From Pedobacter sp. Leaf176 (GTDB taxonomy: Bacteria; Bacteroidota; Bacteroidia; Sphingobacteriales; Sphingobacteriaceae): a stretch of 64,000 nt of DNA. The position numbers and the translations under genes are program-made. The notes beneath the pieces were generated by a model. It was not told the DNA's origin. It was given only the letters and a program-made list of their open reading frames with translations, and searched no databases. Where the stretch lies: the NCBI RefSeq assembly GCF_001424305.1, contig NZ_LMPD01000001.1:806001-870000 (forward strand). The letters are read 5' to 3'. Each line of letters starts with the position of its first letter. Positions within the stretch are counted from its first letter, which is position 1. Positions 27,417 through 37,558 of this stretch are shown here, piece after piece.

Positions 27417-28823
27417 ATGCAATACGATGTCGTTGTTATCGGTTCAGGTCCGGGCGGTTATGTAGGCGCAATCCGTTGTGCTCAATTGGGTTTAAAAACT
27501 GCAGTTATCGAAAAATATAAAACTTTTGGAGGTACTTGCCTAAACGTAGGCTGTATTCCATCAAAAGCTTTGTTAGATTCATCAGAGCACTACCACAACG
27601 CTGCTCATACATTTACCACTCACGGTATTGACTTAAAAAATCTTAAAGTAAATATGCCACAAATGATCGCCCGTAAAGACGATGTTGTTGCACAAAATAC
27701 GGCTGGTATCACTTATTTATTCAAGAAAAATAAAATTGATTCTTACGAAGGCGTTGGCTCATTTGTAGATAAAAACACCGTTTTAATTACAAAGTCTGAT
27801 GGTTCTACAGAAACCTTAACCGCCAAAAATGTAATCATTGCTACGGGCTCTAAGCCGACAACTTTACCTTTTTTGCCGATTGATAAAAAACGCATTATTA
27901 CTTCAACCGAAGCTTTAAACATAAAAGAAGTTCCAAAATCGATGGTTGTTATCGGAGGTGGTGTAATTGGCTTAGAGTTGGGTTCTGTTTACGCCCGTTT
28001 AGGTACTAAGGTATCCGTTATTGAATTTTTACCATCTATAATTGCAACAATGGATGCAGGTTTGGGTAAAGAACTTCAACGGGTATTGAAGAAAAATCTT
28101 GGTATGGAATTCTTCATGAACCATAAAGTGACCGGTGCTAAAAATAGCGGTAAAACCGTAACCGTTACTGCAGAAAATGCGAAAGGCGAAGCTGTAAATT
28201 TCGATGCTGATTATTGCATCGTGGCTGTTGGCCGTACGGCTTATACTGAAGGTTTAGGTTTGGATAAAATCGGAATCACAATAGAAGAAAGAGGCAAAAA
28301 AGTTCCTGTAAATGCGCATTTGGAAACTTCGGTTCCTGGTGTTTACGCAATTGGTGATGTAATTACTGGTGCAATGCTGGCGCATAAAGCAGAAGACGAA
28401 GGTACTTATGTTGCAGAAACCATCGCTGGACAAAAACCGCACATTAACTACAACTTAATTCCGGGTGTTGTATACACCTGGCCGGAAGTGGCCTCCGTTG
28501 GTTTAACTGAGGAACAACTGAAAGAAAAAGGAACAAAATATAAAGCGGGTTCATTTCCATTTAAAGCCAGCGGACGTGCAAAAGCAAGCATGGATACCGA
28601 TGGTTTTGTTAAAGTTTTGGCCGATGCTGAAACGGATGAGGTTTTAGGCGTACACATGATTGGACCACGTGCTGCGGATGTGATTGCTGAAGCGGTTATC
28701 GCAATGGAATTCCGTGCATCTGCGGAAGATATCGCACGTACGTGCCATGCGCACCCAACCTATACAGAGGCATTGAAAGAAGCTGCTTTAGCTGCAACTG
28801 ACAATAGAGCGATACATATTTAA
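27417..28823 (+). CDS. lpdA: Dihydrolipoyl dehydrogenase
   Basis: A 468-residue FAD disulfide reductase, the E3 of 2-oxoacid dehydrogenase complexes. It has the FAD loop VVIGSGPGGYVGAIRCAQLG, the redox-active GGTCLNVGCIPSK, the NAD loop VVIGGGVIGLELGSVYARLG, the FAD site AIGDVITGAMLAHKAEDEG and the catalytic His-Glu in CHAHPTYTE. The start at 27417 gives the usual length; nine extra codons from a TTG at 27390 overlap a promoter box. A terminator follows. Confidence 0.97.
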   Translation: MQYDVVVIGSGPGGYVGAIRCAQLGLKTAVIEKYKTFGGTCLNVGCIPSKALLDSSEHYHNAAHTFTTHGIDLKNLKVNMPQMIARKDDVVAQNTAGITYLFKKNKIDSYEGVGSFVDKNTVLITKSDGSTETLTAKNVIIATGSKPTTLPFLPIDKKRIITSTEALNIKEVPKSMVVIGGGVIGLELGSVYARLGTKVSVIEFLPSIIATMDAGLGKELQRVLKKNLGMEFFMNHKVTGAKNSGKTVTVTAENAKGEAVNFDADYCIVAVGRTAYTEGLGLDKIGITIEERGKKVPVNAHLETSVPGVYAIGDVITGAMLAHKAEDEGTYVAETIAGQKPHINYNLIPGVVYTWPEVASVGLTEEQLKEKGTKYKAGSFPFKASGRAKASMDTDGFVKVLADAETDEVLGVHMIGPRAADVIAEAVIAMEFRASAEDIARTCHAHPTYTEALKEAALAATDNRAIHI

Positions 28824-28871
28824 ATAAAAAATATTCCCTAGTTGGTGTTTCACAAACCAATCTATAAATAG

Positions 28872-28899
28872 AGCCGATAAGAAATTATCGGCTTTTTTT
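28872..28899 (+). terminator. Intrinsic terminator after lpdA
   Basis: Stem AGCCGATAA, tetraloop gaaa, TTATCGGCT, then seven T. Confidence 0.93.
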
Positions 28900-28910
28900 G
28901 TATGAATTAC

Positions 28911-29312
28911 CGTCATTCGACCGCAGCGGCAAGTCGTCATTTCGAGCGTTAGCCGAGAAATCTTTTAGTAAGACTCCTATTCAAAGATCTCTCCACTTCG
29001 CTGCGCTCCGGTCGAGAGGACGAACTGAGGGTTGCGATCCAGTCGTGAAGACGAACTGAGGGCTGCGCTACAGTCGGGAAGACGACAATTAGGCTACGCT
29101 CCATCCGGTAGCTATCGGATCGTGATGACGACAAAATCTATGCACCGTCATTTAGACCGCAGTGGAGAAATCTTTTAGTAAGACTCCTATTCAAAGATCT
29201 CTCCACTACGCTGCGGCTCCGGTCGAGAGGACGAACTGAGGGCTACGCTCCGGTCGGGAAGACGACATTAGGCCGCTGCTCCATCCGGTAGCTATCGAAT
29301 CGCGATGACGAC
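28911..29312. repeat. Two direct copies of a large CGTCATTT/GATGACGAC intergenic element
   Basis: Copy 1 is 28911-29132 and copy 2 is 29146-29312. They share a block from GAGAAATCTTTTAGTAAGAC (28955 and 29165, 210 bases apart) through GGTAGCTATCG near the right end. Copy 1 has extra internal tandem units around GACGAACTGAGGG. Both begin with a CGTCATT end and finish with GATGACGAC, so each is bounded by short inverted ends. The rest of the 562-bp gap holds the lpdA terminator and the MFS promoter region; no gene. Confidence 0.85.
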
Positions 29313-29385
29313 AAGCCTTAAGTTTGTTAAGCTTCCCGATAAAATGATAAAAGTTGTTTCCAAATTACAAATGATTTAGAGACCT

Positions 29386-30621
29386 TTGCAGAATCATACA
29401 ATTCGTATACAATCTATTTTGGAAGAATTCAAGGCACCTCAGGAAATACCAGATCTTACAGTAAACAAATCGGTTGGCATTCAAAGTAGCCCAAACAGGG
29501 TTCGTTTAGCTGTATCATTGTTTTACTTTGGGCAGGGAATCGCCTTTGCCTCCTGGGCAAGTCGCATCCCGGATATTAAACATAGTTTAAATTTGTCTGA
29601 TGGTGAGCTGGGCAGTATTCTACTGGCGCTGCCCTTAGGTCAGTTGTTTACAATGCCTGTTTCTGGTCGCCTTGTTACAAAATACGGAAGTAAGAAAATC
29701 TTAACCCTTACCGCCCCGCTATATGTTTTGGCACTGGGTAATTTAGGCTTAGCAACGGTTCCATGGCATTTGGCCGCATTTCTGTTTCTATTTGGCGTAA
29801 TAGGGAACATGTGCAACATTGCTGTAAATACACAGGGCGTCGAAGCCGAAAAATTATTCATAAAACCGATAATGACTTCATTTCATGGTGCGTGGAGTAT
29901 TGCCGGTTTTTCCGGTGCATTGATTGGTTTACTAATGGTTAACCTTCATATTAGCCCATATCACCATTTCTGGATTGTTACCGGCCTAATCTGGATAAAT
30001 GTTTTCTTTAATTTCAAACATCTTGTACCAGGAAAAGGTGCTCAAACAGAAAGAAAACCAAAACTTTTTGTAAAACCAGAAGGTGTATTGCTACAATTGG
30101 GCATCATTGGATTTTGTAGTATGGCCACCGAAGGTGCGATGTTCGATTGGAGCGGCGTTTACTTCAAGGAAATTGTTAAGGCACCCGCTTCGTTAGTCAT
30201 ACTGGGCTATGCCTCGTTCATGATTATGATGGCCAGCGGACGTTTTGTTGGTGACGCCATTATTACTAAACTTGGCCGTAAACATACCATTATGTTCAGC
30301 GGTATTGTAATTTCAACCGGGATGTTTATCTCTGTATTTTTTCCCTTTATACTTACGGCAACAATAGGTTTTATGTTGGTTGGCATCGGTGTTTCGAGTA
30401 TTGTACCTACAGTTTATAGTGTAGCGGGAAAAAATGGAAAGACTGCACCGGGGATGGCTATTGCGATGGTGTCGAGCGTAAGTTATCTTGGGTTTTTAAT
30501 GGGGCCACCTTTAATAGGTTATATTTCAGCATTATCAAGTTTGAGGTATTCTTATGCAGTAATTGGTTGTTTCGGGCTGTTGGTGAGTTTTCTGGTTACA
30601 AAAATTAAAGCCATCGCATAG
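29386..30621 (+). CDS. MFS transporter
   Basis: A 411-residue membrane transporter with about twelve helices. The N-terminal FYFGQGIAFASWASRIPDIK and the loop TKYGSKKILTLT (motif A type) resemble the YbjJ/fucose-permease-like branch of the MFS. The start is uncertain: TTG at 29386 is the only early start in frame; a -7-like GACCTTTG ends at 29388, so the true start may be slightly downstream. Substrate unknown. Confidence 0.85.
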   Translation: MQNHTIRIQSILEEFKAPQEIPDLTVNKSVGIQSSPNRVRLAVSLFYFGQGIAFASWASRIPDIKHSLNLSDGELGSILLALPLGQLFTMPVSGRLVTKYGSKKILTLTAPLYVLALGNLGLATVPWHLAAFLFLFGVIGNMCNIAVNTQGVEAEKLFIKPIMTSFHGAWSIAGFSGALIGLLMVNLHISPYHHFWIVTGLIWINVFFNFKHLVPGKGAQTERKPKLFVKPEGVLLQLGIIGFCSMATEGAMFDWSGVYFKEIVKAPASLVILGYASFMIMMASGRFVGDAIITKLGRKHTIMFSGIVISTGMFISVFFPFILTATIGFMLVGIGVSSIVPTVYSVAGKNGKTAPGMAIAMVSSVSYLGFLMGPPLIGYISALSSLRYSYAVIGCFGLLVSFLVTKIKAIA

Positions 30622-30645
30622 CCCTGCAACGGGTAGCATTGACGA

Positions 30646-31494
30646 TCAGTTGTTTGATGTTTTACTTACTGTGTCTCGTTGTGGAATATTCAGATTTTTC
30701 CTGATGTAGCCATGCTCTTTTAAGGCGGCAATTGCCAGCTCTATCAACCTCAGGTTTTCGTCCTGATGGCCGTGTTGAACCTCAACATTTATGTAAGGGA
30801 TGTTCTTTTGCATTGCGTAGACAGATAATGAACCGTCATTTTCAACGAATTTAGATTGAAGCATTACATTAACATTTGCTTTTTTCAGGCTGTTAAAGAG
30901 TTTCAAATCTGTAACGTAAAGCAAATCATCTCCGTCCATCTCAAAATTAATGTGAACTGAATCTGCTGCGCTCGACAAATCATAGCCAGGTAAGTAAGAA
31001 GAAATCCCAAACCCACCATCAGCATTATTGTGGAGAGTCAGAATGTAGCCCAAAGACTTTGGATCATAAAAATCAATGATTTGCTTTCCTGCCGAATTCA
31101 AAGCTTTTTCAACTTCATTGGTGCTGAAATCCTCTTTTTTTAACCTGGTATTGATGCCTCTTTCCGTATAGATTGCATTTGGGTCGATCCGGTAAACATC
31201 ATCCATATAAGTGAAATTATAATCGCGAACGCCTCCATACTGACTGTCTATAATTTCTCCGCCGCTCCATCGGATGTAATCAAAGCCTGCCTTAACCCCC
31301 GTGTCTTCATTATCATGAACAACAAGAAAACGAACTCCATTTGGTTTATAGCTATATTTAACCAGATTGATACTCAAATCATAAATTTTAATAAAAGAAG
31401 AGTCAGTTTTCATCGCATCGAAAACGGGAGGATGCTGGGCCTGGGTGACGAAAACGGTAAGTGCCAGAATTATTTGGAGGATAATCTTAAACAT
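30646..31494 (-). CDS. Secreted putative zinc hydrolase (amidase/carboxypeptidase-like)
   Basis: A 282-residue protein with a signal peptide ending TQAQHP (about 20). Blocks suggest a metallohydrolase: FLVVHDNEDTG (His-x-x-Glu), ILTLHNNADGG (His), and INVEVQHGHQDE (Glu, His). The order His-x-x-Glu then His and a late Glu recalls M14-like or amidase_3 folds acting on peptidoglycan peptides. This is a pattern-based inference; I cannot name a family. The gene converges with the MFS gene. Confidence 0.5.
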   Translation of the reverse strand: MFKIILQIILALTVFVTQAQHPPVFDAMKTDSSFIKIYDLSINLVKYSYKPNGVRFLVVHDNEDTGVKAGFDYIRWSGGEIIDSQYGGVRDYNFTYMDDVYRIDPNAIYTERGINTRLKKEDFSTNEVEKALNSAGKQIIDFYDPKSLGYILTLHNNADGGFGISSYLPGYDLSSAADSVHINFEMDGDDLLYVTDLKLFNSLKKANVNVMLQSKFVENDGSLSVYAMQKNIPYINVEVQHGHQDENLRLIELAIAALKEHGYIRKNLNIPQRDTVSKTSNN

Positions 31495-31582
31495 ATACCC
31501 TAATATACAGTTTTGTAAATTATTTGTTTTGTCCTAAGCTTTTTTGTATCAAATTTTTATGTCAGAAATGATCAAATAAAAA

Positions 31583-31605
31583 AGGTCGCCTTTGGGAGGC
31601 GACCT
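31583..31605 (-). terminator. Terminator of the RND efflux operon
   Basis: Stem AGGTCGCCT / AGGCGACCT; on the reverse strand it is followed by TTTTTTATTTG. It lies 30 bases after the end of the RND gene. Confidence 0.9.
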
Positions 31606-31634
31606 GATTGATTGTTAATCTGGATGATGAAATT

Positions 31635-34600
31635 TTAGCGATCTAAATCTGCATCGTATTCCAATACATCTTTATGATCGTACGGCTCTTCCAGCAATTC
31701 ATCTATTGTTTTTGCTTTTTTGTTAAAACCAAATTTATCCAGCATTCTATCGAAAACCAGGTAAACTACGGGTACAACAATTAAGGTTAAAAACAGTGAA
31801 CTGGTCAAACCACCGACAATAACCCAGGCCAGACCATTTTTCCATTCTGCACCTGCACCACTTGCCAATGCAATTGGAAGCATACCAAAAATCATGGCGA
31901 TGGTTGTCATCAAAATCGGACGTAAACGGGCATGGTTAGCTAAAATCAAGGCATCGATAGTTGATTTTCCTTCCGCTTTCATGTGGTTGGTAAAATCGAC
32001 CAGAATAATCGCATTTTTTGCCACTAAACCCATAAGCATAATAAAACCTAAAATGGTAAATATACCCAGTGAGTTGTTGGTTAAAGCTAGTGCCAGTAAT
32101 GCTCCGATTAAGGCCAGTGGCAACGAGAACATAACCACCAACGGGTAAACAAAGCTGTCATAAAGCGCAACCATGATAAAGTAAACCAGAATAATCGAGG
32201 CTAGTAAAGCAATACCCAAAGTACCAAAACCTTCCGCCTGATTTTCCTCGTCGCCGGCCCAGGTGTAACTCACGCCAACCGGTGCCTTTAATTTTCCATT
32301 ATTCTGTAGCTCAACCAGTTTAGCTTTAAAATCGGCTACAATTGTACCCGTTGGACGGCCAATAGATTGTGCTTGGACAGAAACTGAAGTCGATTTATTT
32401 AAACGCTCTAACTGGCTTGGCCCTGAACCTTCGGTAATGTTTGCAAATTGAGATAACTTAATTTGTGCGCCTTTGTCGTTTATAAAAATGAGGTTACGTA
32501 CATCATCAATATCTTTTCTGTTGAAATCCTGATATTGGATATTAATATCGTATTCGTATTCGCCTTTTCTATATTTACCGTCGGTATTTCCGGCAAATGC
32601 AGTTTGCATGGTCGAACCTACGGTTGCGAGTGTTAAACCTACTGACGACATTTTATCTCTGTCTACCTGAACGTTAATTTCAGGTGTTCCTTTTTCCACA
32701 GAAAGTTTAATCTCCGTAGCACCTGGAATCGTTGCCAGTAAATTTTTTGCACCTTCTGCATATTTTAAAGCACTATCTAAATTTGAGCCCATTACCACTA
32801 AACTAATAGGCGCATTTTCAGCAATACCCAAAATACTAATTGGTACGGTTTTAACTTTTGCTCCAACTAGTTCTTTTGCTAAAGCACGACTCATTTTTGT
32901 TGCAAACACATCAGATGACATGCCTTCCCGTTGATCCCGTTCAACTAATCTTACATTTATTTCTGATTTATATGCTGTTGCCTGGGTGCCGCCAAAATCT
33001 CCACTGGCCTGACCAACTGTAGTGATCAGTTGTATAATTTCCGGCTGCTTATTTAAGAATGCTTCTGCTTTTTGTGTATAGAAGTTCGTTTGCTCTAAAG
33101 GTGCATCTTTAGGTAATTCGATTTGTACCAGGAATTCCCCTTTATCTGATTTAGGGAAAAACTCCGAGCCGATAAATCCTGCGCCTAATAAACCACATGA
33201 ACCTAAGAACAGAACAAATACCATGATTAAGGTTAGCGCTTTGTGACGTAAAGACCAGTTTAAAATATTAGTAATCCAGATGGTGAATTTTTTAAGCTGC
33301 TTTTCGAACCATAAAATAAACCGGCCAAATATGTTTTTACCTTCAATATGTTCTAACTTACCATATCTCGAGAATAGCAAAGGAACAATGGTAAACGATG
33401 CTACTAGTGATAGTAAAGTTGCTATAATTACAACCACGCAGAACTGGCGTAAAATGTTAGAAACCAAACCGGAACTGATGGCGATAGGAAAGAATACCAC
33501 CACAATAACCATCGTAATGGATACAACGGTAAAGCCGATTTCCCTTGTTGCATCGGAAGCAGCTCTGACTTTGTTTTTGCCCATTTCCATATGCCGCTGG
33601 ATATTTTCCAGTACTACAATCGCATCATCCACCAGGATACCAACTACGAGCGACAGACCTAATAACGACATTAAGTTCAGGGTATAGCCGAAAAGGCTGA
33701 TACCTATAAAAGTCGCTATCAAAGATGCAGGGATAGACACCATTACAATTAACGCATTACGTAAACTGTGCAGGAAGAAAAGCATAACGAATGCCACAAG
33801 CACAACGGCCAGCATTAAATCATGAATTACCGCATCTGCCGATTCTAATGTAAAAATGGAACTGTCGTTAACAATTTTAATGTCAAGCTTATTAGCTGCG
33901 TACTCTGTTTTAAGCTTAGCAATAATGGCATGAACACCTTCACTCACTTTCACGGCATTCGCATCACTCTGTTTAATGATTTGAATTGCAATAGAGGACT
34001 GTCGATCAATACGCGCTAACTTCACGGTTTCTTTTTTCGAATCCTGAACATCAGCTACATCGCCTAAACGAATCTGAGCACCGTCTTTTGATGTTGTAAT
34101 TACTAAATTTCTTAACTCATCAATACTCCTGTATTTACCGGATAAACGGATTAAAACGTCCTGATTCTGAGTCTTAACACTTCCGGTAGGGAAATCCAGG
34201 TTGGAGCTTAAAATCATTTGCTGTACCTGAGGAACAGAAAGGTTATAACCTTGTAATTTAGCTGCATCTAAAGAAACCTGAATTTCACGTTCTGATCCAC
34301 CTACAAGATTCACCTGTGCAATACCACTTACCCTCGAAATAACCGGGGCAATTCTCTGGTCTATTAAATCGTAAAATGTTACATCATCCATGTTTGCCGA
34401 AGCCGTCATGGTGATTACTGGTAAATCATCTAACGAGAATTTACTTAATGACGGTGTCTTTACATCCTCTGGTAAATCAGAAAGGATGGCATTAACTTTA
34501 CGTTGTGCATCATTTAACGAAATGTCAATGTTTGCCGCATCTGTTAAAGTGATGGTTACAACAGATAAACTCTCATAAGAAACTGCGTTCAATTTCTTTA

Positions 34601-34829
34601 TGTTTTCCATTGATGATACGGCATCCTCAATTTTTTTGGTTACCGTGTTCTCAACCTCTGCCGGTGATGCACCAGGGTATATGGTTGAAATAGATACTAC
34701 GTTGTTAGAGAATTTTGGAAGTAATTCATAACCCAACGAAAAGTAACTTAGCAGCCCAAGTAAAGTAAGTGCAGTAAACACCACAATTACCAGTGAGGGC
34801 CTTTTTATAGATATATCTGTTATCTTCAT
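31635..34829 (-). CDS. RND-family efflux permease (AcrB/HAE1-like)
   Basis: A 1064-residue inner-membrane proton-driven pump. Twelve helices in the usual layout, two large periplasmic loops, and the paired Asp of helix 4 in GILVDDAIVVLEN that relay protons. The opening MKITDISIKRPSLVIVVFTAL and the GFIMLMGLVAKNAIILVDFTN block are typical. It is the last gene of a leftward tolC-MFP-RND operon downstream of a TetR gene, so it likely exports drugs or other amphiphiles. Substrate unknown. Confidence 0.95.
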   Translation of the reverse strand: MKITDISIKRPSLVIVVFTALTLLGLLSYFSLGYELLPKFSNNVVSISTIYPGASPAEVENTVTKKIEDAVSSMENIKKLNAVSYESLSVVTITLTDAANIDISLNDAQRKVNAILSDLPEDVKTPSLSKFSLDDLPVITMTASANMDDVTFYDLIDQRIAPVISRVSGIAQVNLVGGSEREIQVSLDAAKLQGYNLSVPQVQQMILSSNLDFPTGSVKTQNQDVLIRLSGKYRSIDELRNLVITTSKDGAQIRLGDVADVQDSKKETVKLARIDRQSSIAIQIIKQSDANAVKVSEGVHAIIAKLKTEYAANKLDIKIVNDSSIFTLESADAVIHDLMLAVVLVAFVMLFFLHSLRNALIVMVSIPASLIATFIGISLFGYTLNLMSLLGLSLVVGILVDDAIVVLENIQRHMEMGKNKVRAASDATREIGFTVVSITMVIVVVFFPIAISSGLVSNILRQFCVVVIIATLLSLVASFTIVPLLFSRYGKLEHIEGKNIFGRFILWFEKQLKKFTIWITNILNWSLRHKALTLIMVFVLFLGSCGLLGAGFIGSEFFPKSDKGEFLVQIELPKDAPLEQTNFYTQKAEAFLNKQPEIIQLITTVGQASGDFGGTQATAYKSEINVRLVERDQREGMSSDVFATKMSRALAKELVGAKVKTVPISILGIAENAPISLVVMGSNLDSALKYAEGAKNLLATIPGATEIKLSVEKGTPEINVQVDRDKMSSVGLTLATVGSTMQTAFAGNTDGKYRKGEYEYDINIQYQDFNRKDIDDVRNLIFINDKGAQIKLSQFANITEGSGPSQLERLNKSTSVSVQAQSIGRPTGTIVADFKAKLVELQNNGKLKAPVGVSYTWAGDEENQAEGFGTLGIALLASIILVYFIMVALYDSFVYPLVVMFSLPLALIGALLALALTNNSLGIFTILGFIMLMGLVAKNAIILVDFTNHMKAEGKSTIDALILANHARLRPILMTTIAMIFGMLPIALASGAGAEWKNGLAWVIVGGLTSSLFLTLIVVPVVYLVFDRMLDKFGFNKKAKTIDELLEEPYDHKDVLEYDADLDR

Positions 34830-34897
34830 TTCTTTATTAGTATTGCGTTTTGCGATTGGCGTATCGCGATTTCAAAGCCAACTAAAACTATCTTATT

Positions 34898-35965
34898 CTA
34901 TTTAACGATACTAACAGCAGTACCTTCAGCCAGGTTAATCTGTCCGCTGGTGATTACTGTTTCGCCTTCTTTCAAGCCATCAAGAATTTCTACGTTATCG
35001 CCTAAAATACGGCCAGTAACCACGTTACGTACTTTAGAGGTATTATTCGATTTATCGTAAATAAAAACCTGATTACTACTTACACTACCCACAAATGATG
35101 TGCGCGGTATAAGAATACTTGGTGCTTGTTTAGGGAAGTTGAATACAGCTGTACCGTACATTCCTGCTCTTAGGCTATTTTTAGTATTGTTAGTTACTTC
35201 AATTTCAACAGGGAAATTTAAAGTAGCATCCGCTTTAGCTGCAATAAAAGTTACTTTTCCCGAGAATTTCTCGTTAGGAAAAACAGTCGATTTAATGTCA
35301 ATGTTGTCACCTATTTTTAAACTTGCAACCTGCGATTCGTTAACGTTTACTTTAAGCTTCAATTTGGAAACATCAACCAACTCAAATAATTGAGTGCCCT
35401 GGGCAGTTACGAATGCGCCAACTTCAATGTATCTTTTATTTACAATACCATTGATTGGGGATTTAATGTTTGCATCACTTAATTTACGTTGTGATGCTTG
35501 CAGGCGTAATTTCGCATTTCGGGTTGCCAGTTTAGCCTGGTCTAACTGTTGTTGCGTTACCCCTCCGGTTTCGTATGAGCTTTGGTATCTGGCTTCATCT
35601 CTCTTTGCGTTTTCATAGCTAGCCTGGGCAGTTTCTCTATCTGTGTTAATGATTTCCGCATCAATGCGAGCCAAAACTTGTCCTTTACTTGCGCGTGCAC
35701 CTTCATCAACATAGATTGCGGTAACACGTCCGGCATTTTCTGATAAGAAGTTTAATTCTTGTTTAGGAACAAAATTTCCGTTTGCCACGAAGTCTAAGTC
35801 CACAACTTTTTTCTCTACTGCAGCAACACGAACGGCAACAGCACCTCCACCTTTAGCAATGAAAGCAGTTTTCTCTTCGTTTTTCTTTTTATTGTTGCTT
35901 AAAACATAAGCTATTGCACCAAGGGCAACAACAACTACGATAATTATGGTAATTACTCTTTTCAT
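34898..35965 (-). CDS. RND periplasmic adaptor (membrane fusion protein)
   Basis: A 355-residue adaptor: N-terminal membrane anchor (VITIIIVVVVALGAIAYVL), lipoyl half-motifs (SENAGRVTAIYVDEGARASKGQVLARID and IKSPINGIVNKRYIEVGAFV), a helical hairpin of about 70 residues and a beta-barrel with a C-terminal membrane-proximal domain. It links the pump to the TolC-like channel. It starts 2 bases after the tolC-like gene. Confidence 0.95.
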   Translation of the reverse strand: MKRVITIIIVVVVALGAIAYVLSNNKKKNEEKTAFIAKGGGAVAVRVAAVEKKVVDLDFVANGNFVPKQELNFLSENAGRVTAIYVDEGARASKGQVLARIDAEIINTDRETAQASYENAKRDEARYQSSYETGGVTQQQLDQAKLATRNAKLRLQASQRKLSDANIKSPINGIVNKRYIEVGAFVTAQGTQLFELVDVSKLKLKVNVNESQVASLKIGDNIDIKSTVFPNEKFSGKVTFIAAKADATLNFPVEIEVTNNTKNSLRAGMYGTAVFNFPKQAPSILIPRTSFVGSVSSNQVFIYDKSNNTSKVRNVVTGRILGDNVEILDGLKEGETVITSGQINLAEGTAVSIVK

Positions 35966-35967
35966 TT

Positions 35968-37308
35968 CTATTGTACTAGCGATTTAATATTTCCGTTTGA
36001 TTTTATTAATTGTATTTCAGCAATTTTATAATTCAATAAAGCCTGTGTATAGCTATTTTGTGCACTTGTTAAAGAATTTTCCGTTTCCAGTAAGTCCGTT
36101 AATGATGCCAGGCCGTTGTTATAGTTGTTCTGTGTGCTTTTATAAATTTCCTGAGCCAATTCAGCATTTTTGCGCTGTGAATTGATGGTATTCAAGTTGT
36201 TGCGTAATTGAATTTTAGCATTTTCATAAGCCAGATTCAAGGAATTAGTCGATTCCTTTCTGTCTTCCTTCGCCTTCAAAATATCAACATTTGCCTGGCG
36301 AACCTTTGAACGGGTTAGGAAGCCATTGAAAATCGGAACCCTTAAGGTTAAACCAATTGCAGAAGCCCCGTAACCTATTGCTGCTGCGTTTGAGCTCAAA
36401 AAATCAAAACCATCGCTCTGGCTGGAATAGGTGTAGTTACCCGTTAATGCAAGTGAAGGATAATATTCTGCCACATAGGCTTTTCTTTGAAGTGAAAGCA
36501 GTTTATCCTGATTGTTCAAAAGCTTAACTTCCGTCCGGTTTGCAAGGTCAACCGAGTCTGCAAATTGTGGTAGAGCAGTTACTTCCGTAAGTTCGGTCGC
36601 TGGCAACGTAATCGGGTTCGTTACTGGCATTCCCATCGAAAATTTCAATTGGTTTTCCAACTGGGTAATTGCATTAACTGTTTGGTCGCGTTGTGTATTC
36701 AGGTTAGTTAAATTTACGTTAATCCTGTCCACATCAATTTTTCTGGCTAAACCATTCTTGTATTGATTGCTTACAATTTTCTCCACAACTTTAACATTTT
36801 TAATGTTGGTGTCGATTACATTCAATTGTTGTCTGTTCACCAAAACCTGGTAGTAATTATTGGCAACCAATTCAATAATTTGTTCTTCAGTTAATTGCGA
36901 CGTGAGGTTGTAATATTCCTCGCTTGATTTTGCTGCCTGCAAGCCTGTAAAAACCTGTTGGTTAAACAGTTGTTGCGAAAGCTGAACGCCTGCGGATGAA
37001 TTCCAGTTCTGGCCTAATTTAATGGCCTGGGTCTGGCCGCCAAAATTGGCTACTAATTGTCCGATAATCGGGTTGTAGGTCAATCCTGCTGTTCCAGTTA
37101 ATTGAGGCAATGCCTGCGCGCGTACTTCTTCCACTTTATACCTGCCACCCTCGATGTCCAGTTTGGACTTGCGGACCCTGGCGTTGTTTTGGAGCGCAAA
37201 GGTTAATGCATCTTTAAGGGTTAGTTGTTGCTGTGCGGCAGCCAATCGCGGTAAAGCCATGCCGATAATCAGGATGAGCATTAATTTTACCATTTTTATT
37301 CTAAGCAT
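35968..37308 (-). CDS. TolC-family outer-membrane efflux protein
   Basis: A 446-residue outer-membrane channel subunit with a signal peptide ending LAAAQQ (about 25) and two repeats of long coiled-coil helices, as in the OEP family (LTLKDALTFALQNNARVRKSKLDIEGG; second repeat from NRTEVKLLNNQDKLL). Met6 (MVKLML) is an alternative start. First gene of the efflux operon. Confidence 0.93.
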   Translation of the reverse strand: MLRIKMVKLMLILIIGMALPRLAAAQQQLTLKDALTFALQNNARVRKSKLDIEGGRYKVEEVRAQALPQLTGTAGLTYNPIIGQLVANFGGQTQAIKLGQNWNSSAGVQLSQQLFNQQVFTGLQAAKSSEEYYNLTSQLTEEQIIELVANNYYQVLVNRQQLNVIDTNIKNVKVVEKIVSNQYKNGLARKIDVDRINVNLTNLNTQRDQTVNAITQLENQLKFSMGMPVTNPITLPATELTEVTALPQFADSVDLANRTEVKLLNNQDKLLSLQRKAYVAEYYPSLALTGNYTYSSQSDGFDFLSSNAAAIGYGASAIGLTLRVPIFNGFLTRSKVRQANVDILKAKEDRKESTNSLNLAYENAKIQLRNNLNTINSQRKNAELAQEIYKSTQNNYNNGLASLTDLLETENSLTSAQNSYTQALLNYKIAEIQLIKSNGNIKSLVQ

Positions 37309-37336
37309 AATGTATTGTTTTTTTGTTTTTAGGTTC

Positions 37337-37372
37337 CTTATTTAGTATCAAGTAGCGGGTATCAAGTATCCA
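37337..37372. repeat. AGTATCAAGT micro-repeat
   Basis: AGTATCAAGTAGCGGG followed by TATCAAGTATCCAG. The same heptamer-like unit appears at 1245-1303, 8803-8822 and 46615-46656. Confidence 0.6.
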
Positions 37373-37395
37373 GTTGTGCAATCTGTATTAATAAC

Positions 37396-37533
37396 CTTCT
37401 GCTTTAGTCTTTCTGCTTTAGTCTTTCTGCGTTAGTCTTTCCGCGTTAATCTTTCCGCTTTAGTCTTTCCTCTTTAATCTTTCTGCTTTAGTCTTTCTGC
37501 TTTAGTCTTCCGCTTTAGTCTTTCCGCTTTAAT
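37396..37533. repeat. Ten-unit 14-bp tandem repeat before the efflux operon
   Basis: Ten head-to-tail copies of CTTTCYGCTTTAGT, eight of 14 bases and two of 13. It fills the space between the end of the tetR gene and the start of the tolC-like gene, inside what would be the efflux leader on the reverse strand. No coding frame runs through it. Confidence 0.95.
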
Positions 37534-37558
37534 CTTTGCTATTTGTTCCTTTATCTTT

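Noticed and set aside
30646..31494. Firm call as N-acetylmuramoyl amidase
   Set aside because: Metal-ligand pattern is suggestive, but order and spacing do not clearly match a known family.
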